Shown here one piece after another: positions 25,975-35,234 of a DNA stretch of 64,000 nucleotides (positions within the stretch are counted from its first letter, which is position 1; every line of letters starts with the position of its first letter). Origin of the DNA: Rubrobacter calidifluminis. GTDB lineage: Bacteria; Actinomycetota; Rubrobacteria; Rubrobacterales; Rubrobacteraceae. Under the pieces are notes generated by a model. That model did no database searches. It was not told the DNA's origin and saw nothing but the letters and a program-made list of their open reading frames with translations. The DNA is taken from contig NZ_JAQKGV010000007.1 in NCBI RefSeq assembly GCF_028617075.1, forward strand, positions 85,058 through 149,057, in the 5' to 3' direction. The position numbers and the translations under genes are program-made.

Positions 25975-27303
25975 TCAACTCCAGGTCTGGGCCTGAAGGT
26001 CTCTGGCTCTCTGGATCACCGGCAGCCCCATGGCCCTGGCGATGATGTCGTGGACGTCGGTGTTTTCGAGTTTGCCCGTTAGGTTTCGCGCGCCCGGTCC
26101 CAGGGCAGTCAGCGGGACGTCGACGCCGGTGTGGGAGGTGGTGGTCCAGTCCATGAAGAACTCGTAGCCAGCATCCGCCACCCTGAAGGGTCCATCCTCC
26201 GGGGATATGCCAGATCCGGATTCGTCACCAGGATCCGGCCCCTCGACGGTGAGTCCACCGCACTCGTGGTCGGCGGTGACGATGAGCAGGGTATCACCGG
26301 AGGTTGCCGCGTGGTAACGGGCCACGGCGACCGCGCGGTCGAGTTGCCCACCGCTCTTCAGAACCAGGCGGGCGTTGTTATTGTGACTCATCTCGTCTAT
26401 CGCCTCCTCTTCGACGAAGAGGAAGTACCCCCTGGGATTCCGGGAGAGCACGCTTATCGCCTTGGCAGTCATCTGATGCAGCGTGGGCATGGGCTCGTAG
26501 ACGTCTCCCTGGCCTTCGGGACGCTGCTGGAACATCTCCTCGTTGGCGAACAGGCCTAGTATCCTGGGTCCCCGCGCGGAATCGAGCTGCTTCGCGTCGG
26601 TCACGTACTCGTAGCCGAGCCCCCTGGCTCTCCTTACCAGGTTGCCATGATCGGAGCGGCTGTGCTCCTCTGGATCCTGCGGCGGGTTGTCGGGGAAGGC
26701 TCCCTCCTCTCCCTCTGGATACCACCAGTCTTCTCCACCGCCGAGTATCACGTCGACGCCCACCTCTTCGATATACTGGCGGGCGATCTCGCTCTGCTCA
26801 TCCCGGTTCTTCACGCTCGCTCCACCGAATGCCGCCGGAGAGGCATCGGTCACCTGACTGGTCGTGACGAGCCCGATGGATTTTCCTGCGGCCTTCGCCT
26901 GGCGCGCCAAGGCGACGAGCCTGTTACCCCTGGCATCGACGTTTGTCGCACCGTTGTAGGTCCTGACCCCGCTGGCATAAGCCGTAGCCGCGGCGGCCGA
27001 GTCGGTGATGAAGGTTTCGGGATCTGCGGAGTCCGTGCCTACCACCCCTGCGTAGGGGAGCTGGTCCATGACGAGCTTCCCGTAAGGCCCCACCTCAGCG
27101 AGCTGTATGGCGCTGCGGTGTGCCGGTCCCATCCCATCTCCCAGCACGAAGATTACGCTCCGAGCCCTCCCGGATCTGCTCCCAGCTTTCTCACTCCCCG
27201 CAGCAGTCCCCCCCAGGGCGAGCGAAGCAACCCCGGCCCCGCAGAGCGCCACGAGCTCGCGGCGGCTGAGACCCCGCCGGCCCCGTTTCCCATCGACGTC
27301 CAT
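25975..27303 (-). CDS. PhoA-family alkaline phosphatase, Tat-exported
   Basis: A 442-residue enzyme. The Tat signal is SRRELVALCGAGVASLALGG (13-32). Metal and catalytic motifs are VIFVLGDGMG (Asp56), TFITDSAAAATAYA (Asp101, nucleophile Ser102), EEEAIDEMSHNNN, LLIVTADHECGG and TSHTGVDVPL. It should hydrolyse phosphomonoesters outside the cell. The ATG at 27303 follows GGAGG. No Pho-box-like repeat was obvious upstream. Its end abuts the terminator of the structured RNA on the opposite strand. Confidence 0.92.
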   Translation of the reverse strand: MDVDGKRGRRGLSRRELVALCGAGVASLALGGTAAGSEKAGSRSGRARSVIFVLGDGMGPAHRSAIQLAEVGPYGKLVMDQLPYAGVVGTDSADPETFITDSAAAATAYASGVRTYNGATNVDARGNRLVALARQAKAAGKSIGLVTTSQVTDASPAAFGGASVKNRDEQSEIARQYIEEVGVDVILGGGEDWWYPEGEEGAFPDNPPQDPEEHSRSDHGNLVRRARGLGYEYVTDAKQLDSARGPRILGLFANEEMFQQRPEGQGDVYEPMPTLHQMTAKAISVLSRNPRGYFLFVEEEAIDEMSHNNNARLVLKSGGQLDRAVAVARYHAATSGDTLLIVTADHECGGLTVEGPDPGDESGSGISPEDGPFRVADAGYEFFMDWTTTSHTGVDVPLTALGPGARNLTGKLENTDVHDIIARAMGLPVIQRARDLQAQTWS

Positions 27304-27440
27304 ACACCCTCCTGGCGCCGCCTCCGAAAACAGCCAGGAGAAGGTAACACGCGTGGAGAGCCCCCTGGTTTCCGCGGCGTTAAAGGCCGCTTAAAGCTTC
27401 GCTAAAACGACGCCCCCGGCCTTCAATATCCCCGCGACGA

Positions 27441-27473
27441 AGAGGTGGTGCCGGGTTACCCGGCACCACCTCT
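27441..27473 (-). terminator. 16-bp hairpin after hsp20
   Basis: Perfect arms AGAGGTGGTGCCGGGT and its complement lie at 27441-27456 and 27458-27473, 20 bases beyond the Hsp20 stop. There is no long T-tract, so termination may be weak. Confidence 0.55.
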
Positions 27474-27493
27474 CCTTCCAGAAGAAGGTCCTT

Positions 27494-27967
27494 TTATTCC
27501 CCGGCACTCTCCGGGCCCTCTATCTGGATCCGCCTCGGAGCCCGCACGACGGCCGCCCCCTCCAAAACCACCTCGAGCACGCCATCCTCGAACTTCGCGT
27601 GGATCCTGCTCTCGTCGACACCCTCGGGCAGCGTCATGCTCCTGCGGAAAGATCCGTAGCGCCTCTCGCGTACCAGATAGCTCCCCTCACCCTCCTCACG
27701 CTCTTCCTTACGCTCCCCGGAGATCGTCAACACCCCGTTCTCGACCGTTATGTCCACATCCTCCCTCCTGACCCCCGGAAGCTCCGCCTTTATCACCATG
27801 TCCCCGTCGCGGTTGTAGACATCCAGCACGGGTACCCAACCCCCGGAGGAGGCGGCCCGCTGACCGCCGAACACCCTCGGGAACCCCTCGAACATCTCGT
27901 CGAAAAGCCGGTTCATCTCGCTCCTGAGATCGTAGAACCCTCCGCCACCAAAAGGACTCAGGCTCAT
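27494..27967 (-). CDS. Hsp20-family small heat-shock protein
   Basis: A 157-residue chaperone. The N-terminal arm (SEMNRLFDEMFEGFPRVFGG) precedes an alpha-crystallin domain (about 45-135) with DVYNRDGDMVIKAELPG, VDITVENGVLTISGERK and the GVLEVVLEG strand; a short C-terminal tail follows. It holds unfolding proteins in solution during stress. The ATG at 27967 has AGGAGG upstream. It is divergent from an XRE regulator, and the AT-rich gap between them has repeated TACAAAA sites. Confidence 0.93.
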   Translation of the reverse strand: MSLSPFGGGGFYDLRSEMNRLFDEMFEGFPRVFGGQRAASSGGWVPVLDVYNRDGDMVIKAELPGVRREDVDITVENGVLTISGERKEEREEGEGSYLVRERRYGSFRRSMTLPEGVDESRIHAKFEDGVLEVVLEGAAVVRAPRRIQIEGPESAGE

Positions 27968-28058
27968 CCCTTACCTCCTGCTCTGCAACTTTTTACTGCA
28001 CCCAACCCCGATATACCCTTTGAAAGTATTTTCCAAACATAAATTTTACAGTTTGCAC

Positions 28059-28094
28059 TACAAAAACAGCTTTACAAAACAGGTATGTTATACT
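28059..28094. promoter_or_regulatory. Repeated TACAAAA-ACAG sites and extended -10 between hsp20 and XRE gene
   Basis: TACAAAAACAG (28059-28069) and TACAAAACAG (28073-28082) are direct repeats 14 bases apart. TGTTATACT (28086-28094) is an extended -10 for the XRE gene. Regulator binding here could control both directions. Confidence 0.45.
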
Positions 28095-28124
28095 TAGCGC
28101 GTAAGCGAAGGCGTAAGAGCACAG

Positions 28125-28649
28125 ATGGAGAGGAACGGGAGCATAGGAGAAAGGCTGGCCGAGATCCGGCGTCTGAAGATGTGGACTCAGGGTAGGCTCG
28201 CCGAGGAGGCGGGGGTAAGTCCCACCACGGTCTCTGGGATCGAGACCGGCAGGATCTCGAATCCGCACTTCGGGACGGTACGCAAGCTTGCACGGGCGCT
28301 CGGGGTCGATCCCAGGGAGCTGCTCTCGCCCCGGGGCGAGCAGGGTTCGGTCATGCAGCCGGAGGCGTCGCTGGAGTGGGCGCTGTCGGCTGGGGAAGAG
28401 GAATTCGAGCGGACGCTCGAGACGTTCCCGCTTACTGATCTCGAGCGATTGTTGCGGGAGCTCTACGATGAGCGCCGCAGGCTACAGGAACTCTACGGTG
28501 AGTTCCCGGTCAGGAGCAACCAGCGTTGGTTCATAAAGCGTCAGATCCGTGAAGTCTCTGCCCGTTCCGGCTCGATAAAGACGACGATCATGTTCCACCA
28601 CGAGGCGCGCGGCGGGCGCGTTTCGGGACGAACGGATAACGAAGGATAG
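28125..28649 (+). CDS. XRE-family transcriptional regulator
   Basis: A 174-residue protein. An N-terminal Cro/CI helix-turn-helix (about 6-65) reads IGERLAEIRRLKMWTQGRL, then EEAGVSPTTVSGIETGRISN. A charged helical region (about 85-135, FERTLETFPLTDLERLLRE) may be a sensor or dimerisation domain. It is divergent from hsp20 and probably regulates it, itself, or both. It ends convergent with the PCP-reductase-like gene. Confidence 0.85.
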   Translation: MERNGSIGERLAEIRRLKMWTQGRLAEEAGVSPTTVSGIETGRISNPHFGTVRKLARALGVDPRELLSPRGEQGSVMQPEASLEWALSAGEEEFERTLETFPLTDLERLLRELYDERRRLQELYGEFPVRSNQRWFIKRQIREVSARSGSIKTTIMFHHEARGGRVSGRTDNEG

Positions 28650-28659
28650 CCGTAGGGTT

Positions 28660-28887
28660 TTATTTGAAGCGGTACTGGCGGTAGGAGCGGGCGCTCTCGT
28701 CCACGTCCGCTTCGGTCACGCGGTCACGGCCGCGGCTCGCGACGCGCTCCTCGATGCGCTTGCGGATGTAGCGGCGCATGAAGAAGGGGCTGCGCTTGAT
28801 CCTGCGCTCGGCTTCGGGGTCCCAGGTGATGTTCTTGGTGTCCGACAAGGCAACCTCCTCAGGATCCATCTCGGCTTCAGCACTCAT
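28660..28887 (-). CDS. PCP-reductase-like small domain protein
   Basis: A 75-residue protein matching by eye the small 'proto-chlorophyllide reductase 57 kDa' C-terminal domain. Its blocks are ITWDPEAERRIKRSPFFMRR, YIRKRIEERVASRGRD and RVTEADVDESARSYR. In phototrophs this domain ends the BchB/ChlB chains; in other bacteria it occurs alone with unknown role. No other chlorophyll genes are present. The start at 28887 follows a purine-rich GGAGATATA. Confidence 0.7.
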   Translation of the reverse strand: MSAEAEMDPEEVALSDTKNITWDPEAERRIKRSPFFMRRYIRKRIEERVASRGRDRVTEADVDESARSYRQYRFK

Positions 28888-28901
28888 TATATCTCCGGCC
28901 G

Positions 28902-29267
28902 TTAGCAGGTCGAGTGCACCAGCGCGCCGACCGCCCGCCCTTCTCCGCGCAGACGCTCGTAGAGCGCCACCGCCTCAGGAGTTTGTAGAACCCGCAATCC
29001 GATACCACGTTCTTTAAGAAACTCCCTGGTCTCCGGCGAGACCCCCAGGCGGCCGTGGAAGCCGCAGCCGATGATCACCTCTCTGGCGCCCCTCTCGAGC
29101 AGCTCGGACACGTCGGCCGGCCGAACGCCGGGATGATGATGGGTTCCGGTCTCGCCCCAGTCCCACTCCCGCGCCCCGCCGGGAAAGAGCCTGGCGTCCC
29201 TGAAGGAACCGATTTCGGTTTCGATTCTGCCCCAGGAAATCCCGGTCACGCGCGGCGAGGGCATCAT
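28902..29267 (-). CDS. MTH938/DUF498-domain protein
   Basis: A 121-residue protein of the MTH938-like fold. Typical blocks are ITGISWGRIE-type (VTGISWGRIETEIGSFRDAR), the WDWGETGTHHHPGV loop, VSELLERGAREVIIGCGFHG and IGLRVLQTPEAVALYERL. The family is widespread and of unknown function. Two adjacent ATGs (29267, 29264) follow GGGAGG. It overlaps the ribosome site region of the dehydrogenase end at 29276, so the two are cotranscribed. Confidence 0.8.
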   Translation of the reverse strand: MMPSPRVTGISWGRIETEIGSFRDARLFPGGAREWDWGETGTHHHPGVRPADVSELLERGAREVIIGCGFHGRLGVSPETREFLKERGIGLRVLQTPEAVALYERLRGEGRAVGALVHSTC

Positions 29268-29275
29268 CGCCTCCC

Positions 29276-30142
29276 TCAGGAACTCTGCACGCCCTCGTAG
29301 ATGGCGGCCATGTCCTCCTGACCGTGACCGGATTCTATCGCCCGGTCGAAATGGGAGGCGACGGCCTCGGAGACGGGCATCCCGAGAGCCCTTCCCGCGG
29401 CAGCTTCGAGGATGAGCCCGACGTCCTTGCGGGCCAGCTCGAGCGGGAAGCTCACCGGGTACTCGCCCTTTATCATCATCCGGCCTTTCATCTGGGCGTA
29501 CGGTGAATCCATCTGGCCGCCCTCTATGATGTTCAGGAACCGTTCCGGGTCCACCCCGAGCGCCCGGGCGAGGGCTATCGTCTCGGCGAGCGCTCCGAGG
29601 AGCCCGTCGATCCAGTTGTTCGCGACCAGCTTCAGCCGGCTCGCTTCCCCGGGCTCCGGGCCGAGCCAGAGCGTCCTGCGTCCCACCGCGTCGAAGACGG
29701 GCTCGCACCGCTCCTTCAGCTCCTCGGGCCCGGAGGCGAGTACGACCAGCTCCCCCTGCTCGGCGGGCTGCTTCGTGCCGAGCACCGGGGCGTCAACGTA
29801 ATGGACGCCGGCTCTCTCCGCGAGCTTCACCAGCTCCCCGCACCCGGAGATCCCGACGGTGCTCGTCTGCAGCCACACGCCGTCCCGGGCGAGGGCCCCG
29901 AGCACACCGTCACCGACTACATCGCCTACGACCTCCGCGGTGGGGAGCATCGTGATCAAAAAATCCGCCCCCTCCGCGGCCTCCTCCGGATTTGCGGCGA
30001 CCATCGCCCCATCCTCCGCCAGAGGTTCGGCCTTCCGCCGCGTGCGGTTCCACACGCCGACCTCGAACCCGGCCTTCAGCAGGTTCTTCGCCATCGCCGC
30101 GCCCATGATCCCGGTTCCGAGCACCGCTATTCTCGTCGACAT
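29276..30142 (-). CDS. 3-hydroxyisobutyrate-dehydrogenase-family oxidoreductase
   Basis: A 288-residue enzyme of the beta-hydroxyacid dehydrogenase family. The NAD(P) motif is RIAVLGTGIMGAAMAKNLL, the coenzyme choice region is VWNRTRRKAE (suggesting NADP), the substrate motif is VDAPVLGTKQPAEQGEL and the catalytic Lys is in RLKLVANNWIDGLL. It oxidises or reduces small hydroxyacids, or aldehydes as in succinic-semialdehyde reductases. The ATG at 30142 follows AGGAGGG. Confidence 0.85.
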   Translation of the reverse strand: MSTRIAVLGTGIMGAAMAKNLLKAGFEVGVWNRTRRKAEPLAEDGAMVAANPEEAAEGADFLITMLPTAEVVGDVVGDGVLGALARDGVWLQTSTVGISGCGELVKLAERAGVHYVDAPVLGTKQPAEQGELVVLASGPEELKERCEPVFDAVGRRTLWLGPEPGEASRLKLVANNWIDGLLGALAETIALARALGVDPERFLNIIEGGQMDSPYAQMKGRMMIKGEYPVSFPLELARKDVGLILEAAAGRALGMPVSEAVASHFDRAIESGHGQEDMAAIYEGVQSS

Positions 30143-30313
30143 CACAGACCCTCCTGACTCCGCAGGCACATTCCCTCCGCAACCGAGATCTACCCCTCCA
30201 CGCCCTACACCTAACCATCCCCCGTAAGACCCCTAACATACTTCGACGTCAAGGGGCGCTAAAATGTGGCGCTGCACGAAACTCGGACCCACAAAGAAGG
30301 AGATAGGTGAGCC

Positions 30314-31267
30314 TTGGCCCGGGCGCTCGAGGTCGAGAACGTAACGAAGGTATACAAAAGCAGCGGGCGCGGTATCGAGGACGCCAACCTGCGGGTCGAA
30401 CGGGGTGAGGTCTTCGGGCTCATGGGGCCCAACGGGAGCGGCAAGAGCACGCTGCTCGGCGTCGTCTCCACCCGGATAAGCCCCGACAAGGGCTCGTTCA
30501 GGGTCTGCGGGCTCGACGGGGTGAGAGAGAGGCGGAAGGTCCGGGCGAAGCTCGGGCTCATGGTGGACCGCCCGACCCACTACGGCGATCTCACGGCGTG
30601 GGCGAACGCCTACCTCTTCGCCAGCTTCTACGGGATGGACGAGAAGAAAGCCGGGCGGGCCCTCGCGGAGCTCTTCGAGTACTTCGACCTGGCCGAGTAC
30701 CGGGACGACAAGGCCAAGACATTCTCCTACGGGATGGGCAAGAAGCTCGCCCTGATCGAGGCGATAGCCCACGACCCGGAGCTCCTGCTGCTGGACGAGC
30801 CCTCCGTCGGGCTCGACTACACCTCGCAGCTCGCCTACCAGCGCAAGATCCGGGATCTCGCCTCCTCCGGGACCGCCATCGTGCTGGCGAGCAACCAGGT
30901 CGACGAGGTGGAGGCCCTGTGCGACCGGGTGGCGTTCCTGCACCGGGGCAGGATCGTCACGACCGGAACACCGGACGAGTTGATCTCGACCCTCGAGGGG
31001 CTGCAGCGGGTGGTCGCGCGGCTGCGGGTCCCGGTCGAGTACGATCCGGTACTCGAAGTCGAGGGGGTCAGGCAGGTCGTCACCGAGGGCAAAGACCTCG
31101 TGATCCACTGCGAAGAGAGGAGCGGCATCGTCGCCGACGTCGTCGCGGCGCTCGTGCGGGCGGGTGGGGACATCGTGACGCTCTCGGTCCGGCGCCCGAA
31201 CCTGGAGGACGTGTACGTGAAGCTCACCGGGGAGGCTCTCAGGGATGAAGATCAACCCGCCGGATAG
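30314..31267 (+). CDS. ABC-2 exporter ATPase, first system
   Basis: A 317-residue ATPase. Walker A is LMGPNGSGKSTLLGV and Walker B LLLLDEPSVGLDYTS. The signature is FSYGMGKKLALIEAI, in place of the usual LSGGQ, as common in drug/antibiotic ABC-2 exporters. The switch region reads VLASNQVDEVEAL, without the usual His. A C-terminal DUF4162-like part (about 235-310) follows. The TTG at 30314 follows GGAGATAGGTG. It overlaps the permease gene by 23 bases. Confidence 0.85.
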   Translation: MARALEVENVTKVYKSSGRGIEDANLRVERGEVFGLMGPNGSGKSTLLGVVSTRISPDKGSFRVCGLDGVRERRKVRAKLGLMVDRPTHYGDLTAWANAYLFASFYGMDEKKAGRALAELFEYFDLAEYRDDKAKTFSYGMGKKLALIEAIAHDPELLLLDEPSVGLDYTSQLAYQRKIRDLASSGTAIVLASNQVDEVEALCDRVAFLHRGRIVTTGTPDELISTLEGLQRVVARLRVPVEYDPVLEVEGVRQVVTEGKDLVIHCEERSGIVADVVAALVRAGGDIVTLSVRRPNLEDVYVKLTGEALRDEDQPAG

Positions 31268-31967
31268 TTACTGGAAGAAGGACGTCGTCCTCTTCTTCAG
31301 CCGGCGCTTCGCGCTCGCCTTGAAGTTCCTCTACCCGATAGCCCTCATCGTCCCGGTGGCGGCGAGCGGCATCCCACCACAGTACGGGGCGGCGGTGGTG
31401 GGGATCGTGGCGCTCATGGCCGGCACCTTCGGTGCGGGCGAGAGCCTGACGACGGATATAAACGACGGCATCCTGGTGCGCCTGGCGATGACCCCGCGCT
31501 CGCCGTACAGGATCACCTTCGAGATCCTGGCGGTGAACGCCGTGCTGGACTTCCTGCAGCTGTTGCCGGCGCTCATCATCACCTACATCCTGCATCCCGC
31601 CCCCGCCATATGGCTCGCGGCGACGACCTTCGCGGTCTTCCTGACGCTGTTCGCGGCGAACTGCATCGGGATCTTCATCGCCAACTTCACCACCTCCCCG
31701 GCGGATGTGCTGCTGTACGCGACCGCGATACTCTTCCCCCTGATCTACCTCTCCGGCTTCTTCCGCAACCGCCACCCGACCGGCGCCCTGGCGACCATCC
31801 GAGATTTCATCCCCTTCTCCTACATGAACGACGCCCTCGGGGTGGTCTTCGGCCTCAGGGGCACCTTCACCCCGGCGGAGATCTTCGTCTACCCGGCGAT
31901 CATCTGCGCCCTCGTGGCCGCCGCCGTCTGCCTGACCGGCCCGAAGCTCCTCTCTCCCCGCACCTAG
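31245..31967 (+). CDS. ABC-2 exporter permease, first system
   Basis: A 240-residue membrane protein with six hydrophobic helices (for example FALALKFLYPIALIVPVAA and AVFLTLFAANCIGIFIANF) and the ABC-2 permease segment TSPADVLLYATAILFPLIYL. It pairs with the overlapping ATPase. The penicillin-acylase-family gene follows 75 bases on and may be in the same unit, suggesting a shared role with acylated substrates, but this is only inference. Confidence 0.85.
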   Translation: MKINPPDSYWKKDVVLFFSRRFALALKFLYPIALIVPVAASGIPPQYGAAVVGIVALMAGTFGAGESLTTDINDGILVRLAMTPRSPYRITFEILAVNAVLDFLQLLPALIITYILHPAPAIWLAATTFAVFLTLFAANCIGIFIANFTTSPADVLLYATAILFPLIYLSGFFRNRHPTGALATIRDFIPFSYMNDALGVVFGLRGTFTPAEIFVYPAIICALVAAAVCLTGPKLLSPRT

Positions 31968-32041
31968 AGCCCACACCACCGGTGCTAGAATGACGGCGGG
32001 TGGGATTATCACCCGCTGAGTATCCGGAAGAGGAGGGGTCT

Positions 32042-34375
32042 TTGGCGGGGAGGGGAAGGCGCATTCTGCGCTGGCTCGGGCTGGCCGTGGCCGTGGTCGT
32101 GGCGGTTATCATCGTGGCCGGTGTGGGAGGATACCTCTACCTGAAGAGGAGCACGCTCCCGCAGGGGAGCGGGACGCTCAGGGTGGCGGGGCTGCACCAC
32201 CCGGTCGAGGTGATCCGGGACTCCCACGGCATCCCTACGATAGAGGCGAGAGACGCCCACGACCTGTTCTTCGCGCTCGGGGTGGTCCACGCGCAGGACC
32301 GGTTGTGGCAGATGGACTTCCAGCGCAGGATCGGGCGCGGGACGCTCTCGGAGGTGCTCGGCAGGGCCACGGTGGAGCAGGATGAGTTCGTCAGGACCTG
32401 GGGCTTCTACCGGGCGGCCCGGGAGGCCTACCGCAACCTGGATCCGGCCTCGAAGCGGGTGGTGGACGACTACGTGGCCGGGATCAACGCCTACCTGAAG
32501 ACCGACCCGCCGCTTCCGGTCGAGTTCCGGCTGCTCGGATACAGGCCCACACCGTGGCGGCCGGCCGATGTTCTGGTGTGGGCCAAGCTGCAGAGTTTCG
32601 AGCTCTCGGCGAACTGGGACTCGGAGCTCGAACGCTACCGGCTGCTCGCGCGAGGGCTGAGCAAGAGGCGCATCGCGCAGCTACTCCCCCCATACCCCAA
32701 GGACGCCCCGACGGTCCTGAGCGGGGCGGACGTCTCCCAGGGGAACGTCTCGCGAGCCGACGCGGAGCAGGCCGAGGCTGTACTGCGAGCAGGCCGCTCA
32801 TTCCCTGAGGCGCTCGCGGCCTCAAACGACTGGGTCGTCTCCGGCCGGTACACCACGACCGGGAAGCCCTTCCTCGCCAACGACCCCCACCTCGGGCTGC
32901 AGGCCCCCTCGATCTGGTACCTGGTGCACCTGAAGTCCCCCGGCATCGACGCTACCGGGGCCTCGTTCCCCGGCCTTCCGGCCGTCGTGATCGGTCACAA
33001 CCGCCACATCGCCTGGGGGGTGACCAACGTCGGGGCGGACGTGGAGGATCTCTACGTGATGCACGACGTGGACGGCGGCAGGGCCTACATCTACCGGGGG
33101 AAGGTGCGTCCCTACCGGGTGCACCACGAGACGATAGAGGTCAAGGGCGCAAAGCCCGTGCACCTGAGCGTACGCGAGAGCGTCTACGGGCCCGTGATCT
33201 CCGACGTGGAGAAGGTCTCCGGCGGCAGGAGCCTCTCGCTGCGCTGGACGAGCCTCGCCCCGAAGGACGGCACGATCGGGGCCTTCCTCGGGGTAGAGAA
33301 GGCGGATAACTGGCGCCAGTTCAACGCGGCGCTCCGCAGCTACGTCGCCCCGAGCCAGAACTTCGTCTACGCCGACAAGGAGGGCAACACAGGCTATGTG
33401 GCGCCGGGCAAATTCCCGATCCGGAAGAAAGGGGACACCGGGCTCTACCCGATGCCCGGCAACGGGAGTTGGGACTGGCGGGGTTGGGTCCCCTACCGCG
33501 ACTGGCCCCGGACGTTCAACCCCAGGGAGGGCTTCGTCGTCACCGCGAACAACAGGGTAACCCCGAAGGACTACCCTTACACGCTCTCGCTCGAGTGGGC
33601 CGACCCCTACCGGGCGGAGCGCATCCGGCAGATGATCGAAGAGGTAACGAACTCCGGCAGAAAGCTCTCCCGGAAGGATATGGAGCGGATACAGCTCGAC
33701 CAGAAGTCGCTCCTCTTCGAGAGCTTCCGGCCGGTCATAGAGGACATGCACCCCCTCACCGGGGACGGCGAGACCTGGCGGAAGCGGCTCCTCCGGTGGG
33801 ACGGGAAGGTATCACCATCCTCGCGCGAGGCGGCGCTCTTCGAGGGCTGGTACGCCCGGCTCACCCGACTCCCGGCGAAGGAGGTCGGGGAGGAGCACTG
33901 GGACCACCCGCGTTACATCCTGAACGCCCTCGAGCACGGGGACAGGGCCTGCGGCACCCGGAAGGAGTGCCTCGCGTACGCCGCCCGGGCCTTCGACCGC
34001 ACGCTCGAGGGTTTCGGTGGGAATGTGCCCCGGTGGGGAGACATCCACAAGACCGTGATAGACCACCCGGTGCTCTCCAAGAGCCCGCTCGCCCGCTTCG
34101 CCGACCGGACCCTGTCACACGGGGGGGACGAGTCGACGGTGAACGTCGGCTCCTACGACCCCTCGAGCTTCGAGATGACCGCCGGGCCGAGCTACCGCCA
34201 GGTCGTCAGCCTCGCCGACCTTGGAGACTCGCGCTTCGTCATGCCGATGGGCGAGTCGGGGAACCTCCTCTCTTCCCACTACGACGACCTGCTGCCGCTC
34301 TGGCAGGACGGACGCTACCTGCCGATGCGGGGCGGGAGGAAGGGTTCGGGGGAGAGGCTCCTGCTCGAGCCCTAA
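32042..34375 (+). CDS. Penicillin-acylase-family (S45) N-terminal-nucleophile hydrolase
   Basis: A 777-residue precursor anchored by one N-terminal helix (about 10-33). The alpha part (about 35-260) carries VIRDSHGIPTIEARDAHDL and GVVHAQDRLWQMDFQRR. The self-cleavage site leaves the nucleophile Ser in ALAASNDWVVSGRYTTTGKP (about 265). Further blocks are NDPHLGLQAPSIWYLVHL and FVYADKEGNTGYVAPGKFP. Relatives cleave penicillins or acyl-homoserine lactones. The TTG at 32042 has GGAGGGG upstream; an earlier GTG at 32000 lacks one. It is convergent with the next ABC permease and overlaps it by four bases. Confidence 0.9.
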   Translation: MAGRGRRILRWLGLAVAVVVAVIIVAGVGGYLYLKRSTLPQGSGTLRVAGLHHPVEVIRDSHGIPTIEARDAHDLFFALGVVHAQDRLWQMDFQRRIGRGTLSEVLGRATVEQDEFVRTWGFYRAAREAYRNLDPASKRVVDDYVAGINAYLKTDPPLPVEFRLLGYRPTPWRPADVLVWAKLQSFELSANWDSELERYRLLARGLSKRRIAQLLPPYPKDAPTVLSGADVSQGNVSRADAEQAEAVLRAGRSFPEALAASNDWVVSGRYTTTGKPFLANDPHLGLQAPSIWYLVHLKSPGIDATGASFPGLPAVVIGHNRHIAWGVTNVGADVEDLYVMHDVDGGRAYIYRGKVRPYRVHHETIEVKGAKPVHLSVRESVYGPVISDVEKVSGGRSLSLRWTSLAPKDGTIGAFLGVEKADNWRQFNAALRSYVAPSQNFVYADKEGNTGYVAPGKFPIRKKGDTGLYPMPGNGSWDWRGWVPYRDWPRTFNPREGFVVTANNRVTPKDYPYTLSLEWADPYRAERIRQMIEEVTNSGRKLSRKDMERIQLDQKSLLFESFRPVIEDMHPLTGDGETWRKRLLRWDGKVSPSSREAALFEGWYARLTRLPAKEVGEEHWDHPRYILNALEHGDRACGTRKECLAYAARAFDRTLEGFGGNVPRWGDIHKTVIDHPVLSKSPLARFADRTLSHGGDESTVNVGSYDPSSFEMTAGPSYRQVVSLADLGDSRFVMPMGESGNLLSSHYDDLLPLWQDGRYLPMRGGRKGSGERLLLEP

Positions 34376-35217
34376 CCGCTGCGCTTGAGCTTCCCGCTCT
34401 TCCTCGCGTAGAGCTCGCCGAGGTGGAAGACCAGAAGCCCGAGCGGGACGAAGACGGCGCCCATCACCAGAAGCGGCCAGACGAAGCCCCACAGCGCGCC
34501 GAGACCGGCCCCGTCCAGAAGCGCCTTCCTCACCCCCTCCAGCCCGTAGTAGACCGGGGAGAGGTGTGCGATCTCCTGCATCCAGCCCGGCAGCACGCCG
34601 ATCGGGTAGTAGACGCCGGAGACCAGCAGGATCAGGGCGGAGATTATGTAGGTGACCTGCTGCCCCTTCTCCGGGGAGAGGAGCGGCATCACCGCCGCGA
34701 TTACCCCGAATCCCACGAGCGAGACGCTGCACGCGCCGAGCACGACGAGGGCTCCCAGGTAATCGGCGTGCGAGAGGTCGAGCTCGAAGAGGAGCGAGAC
34801 CGCGGCGAGGATGAGCGTGGTGCGCAGTATCCCGTAGACCACCGCGTAGATCCCCATCCCGAGGAGGTGGGTCACCCGGCTCGCCGGGCTCATGAAGGTG
34901 TACTCGATCGTCCCCTCCCACCGCTCCCAGCTCACCGTCTCGGAGAGCACGTCGAAGATCATCGAGAGGTAGCTCCAGATGAGCGCCCCGATGAGCAGAT
35001 ACGTCGTGAAGCGCGCCACGTCGATCCCGCCCCCGCCGGAGAGGACACCGGCACCTTTGCCGATGAACGTTATGGAGATGACGTTCACCGCGGTGTAGGT
35101 GAGCCAGACCAGCTCCCACATGAAGTAGCGCCGGGTGAGGTAGTAGTTCCTCTGCACGTACCCCCAGGTGGCAACGAGCTCTATCGCCCACCGCGGCTTT
35201 ATCCCGCCCTGCCGCAA
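34372..35217 (-). CDS. ABC-2 exporter permease, second system
   Basis: A 281-residue ABC-2 permease with six hydrophobic helices (YLLIGALIWSYLSMIFDVL, VTYIISALILLVSGVYYPIG and LLVMGAVFVPLGLLVFHLG among them). The start is TTG at 35217 with GAGGAGG upstream, 17 bases after the ATPase gene. It ends in the stop region of the acylase gene on the other strand. Cargo is unknown. Confidence 0.87.
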   Translation of the reverse strand: MRQGGIKPRWAIELVATWGYVQRNYYLTRRYFMWELVWLTYTAVNVISITFIGKGAGVLSGGGGIDVARFTTYLLIGALIWSYLSMIFDVLSETVSWERWEGTIEYTFMSPASRVTHLLGMGIYAVVYGILRTTLILAAVSLLFELDLSHADYLGALVVLGACSVSLVGFGVIAAVMPLLSPEKGQQVTYIISALILLVSGVYYPIGVLPGWMQEIAHLSPVYYGLEGVRKALLDGAGLGALWGFVWPLLVMGAVFVPLGLLVFHLGELYARKSGKLKRSG

Positions 35218-35234
35218 GGCACACCTCCTCTTCT

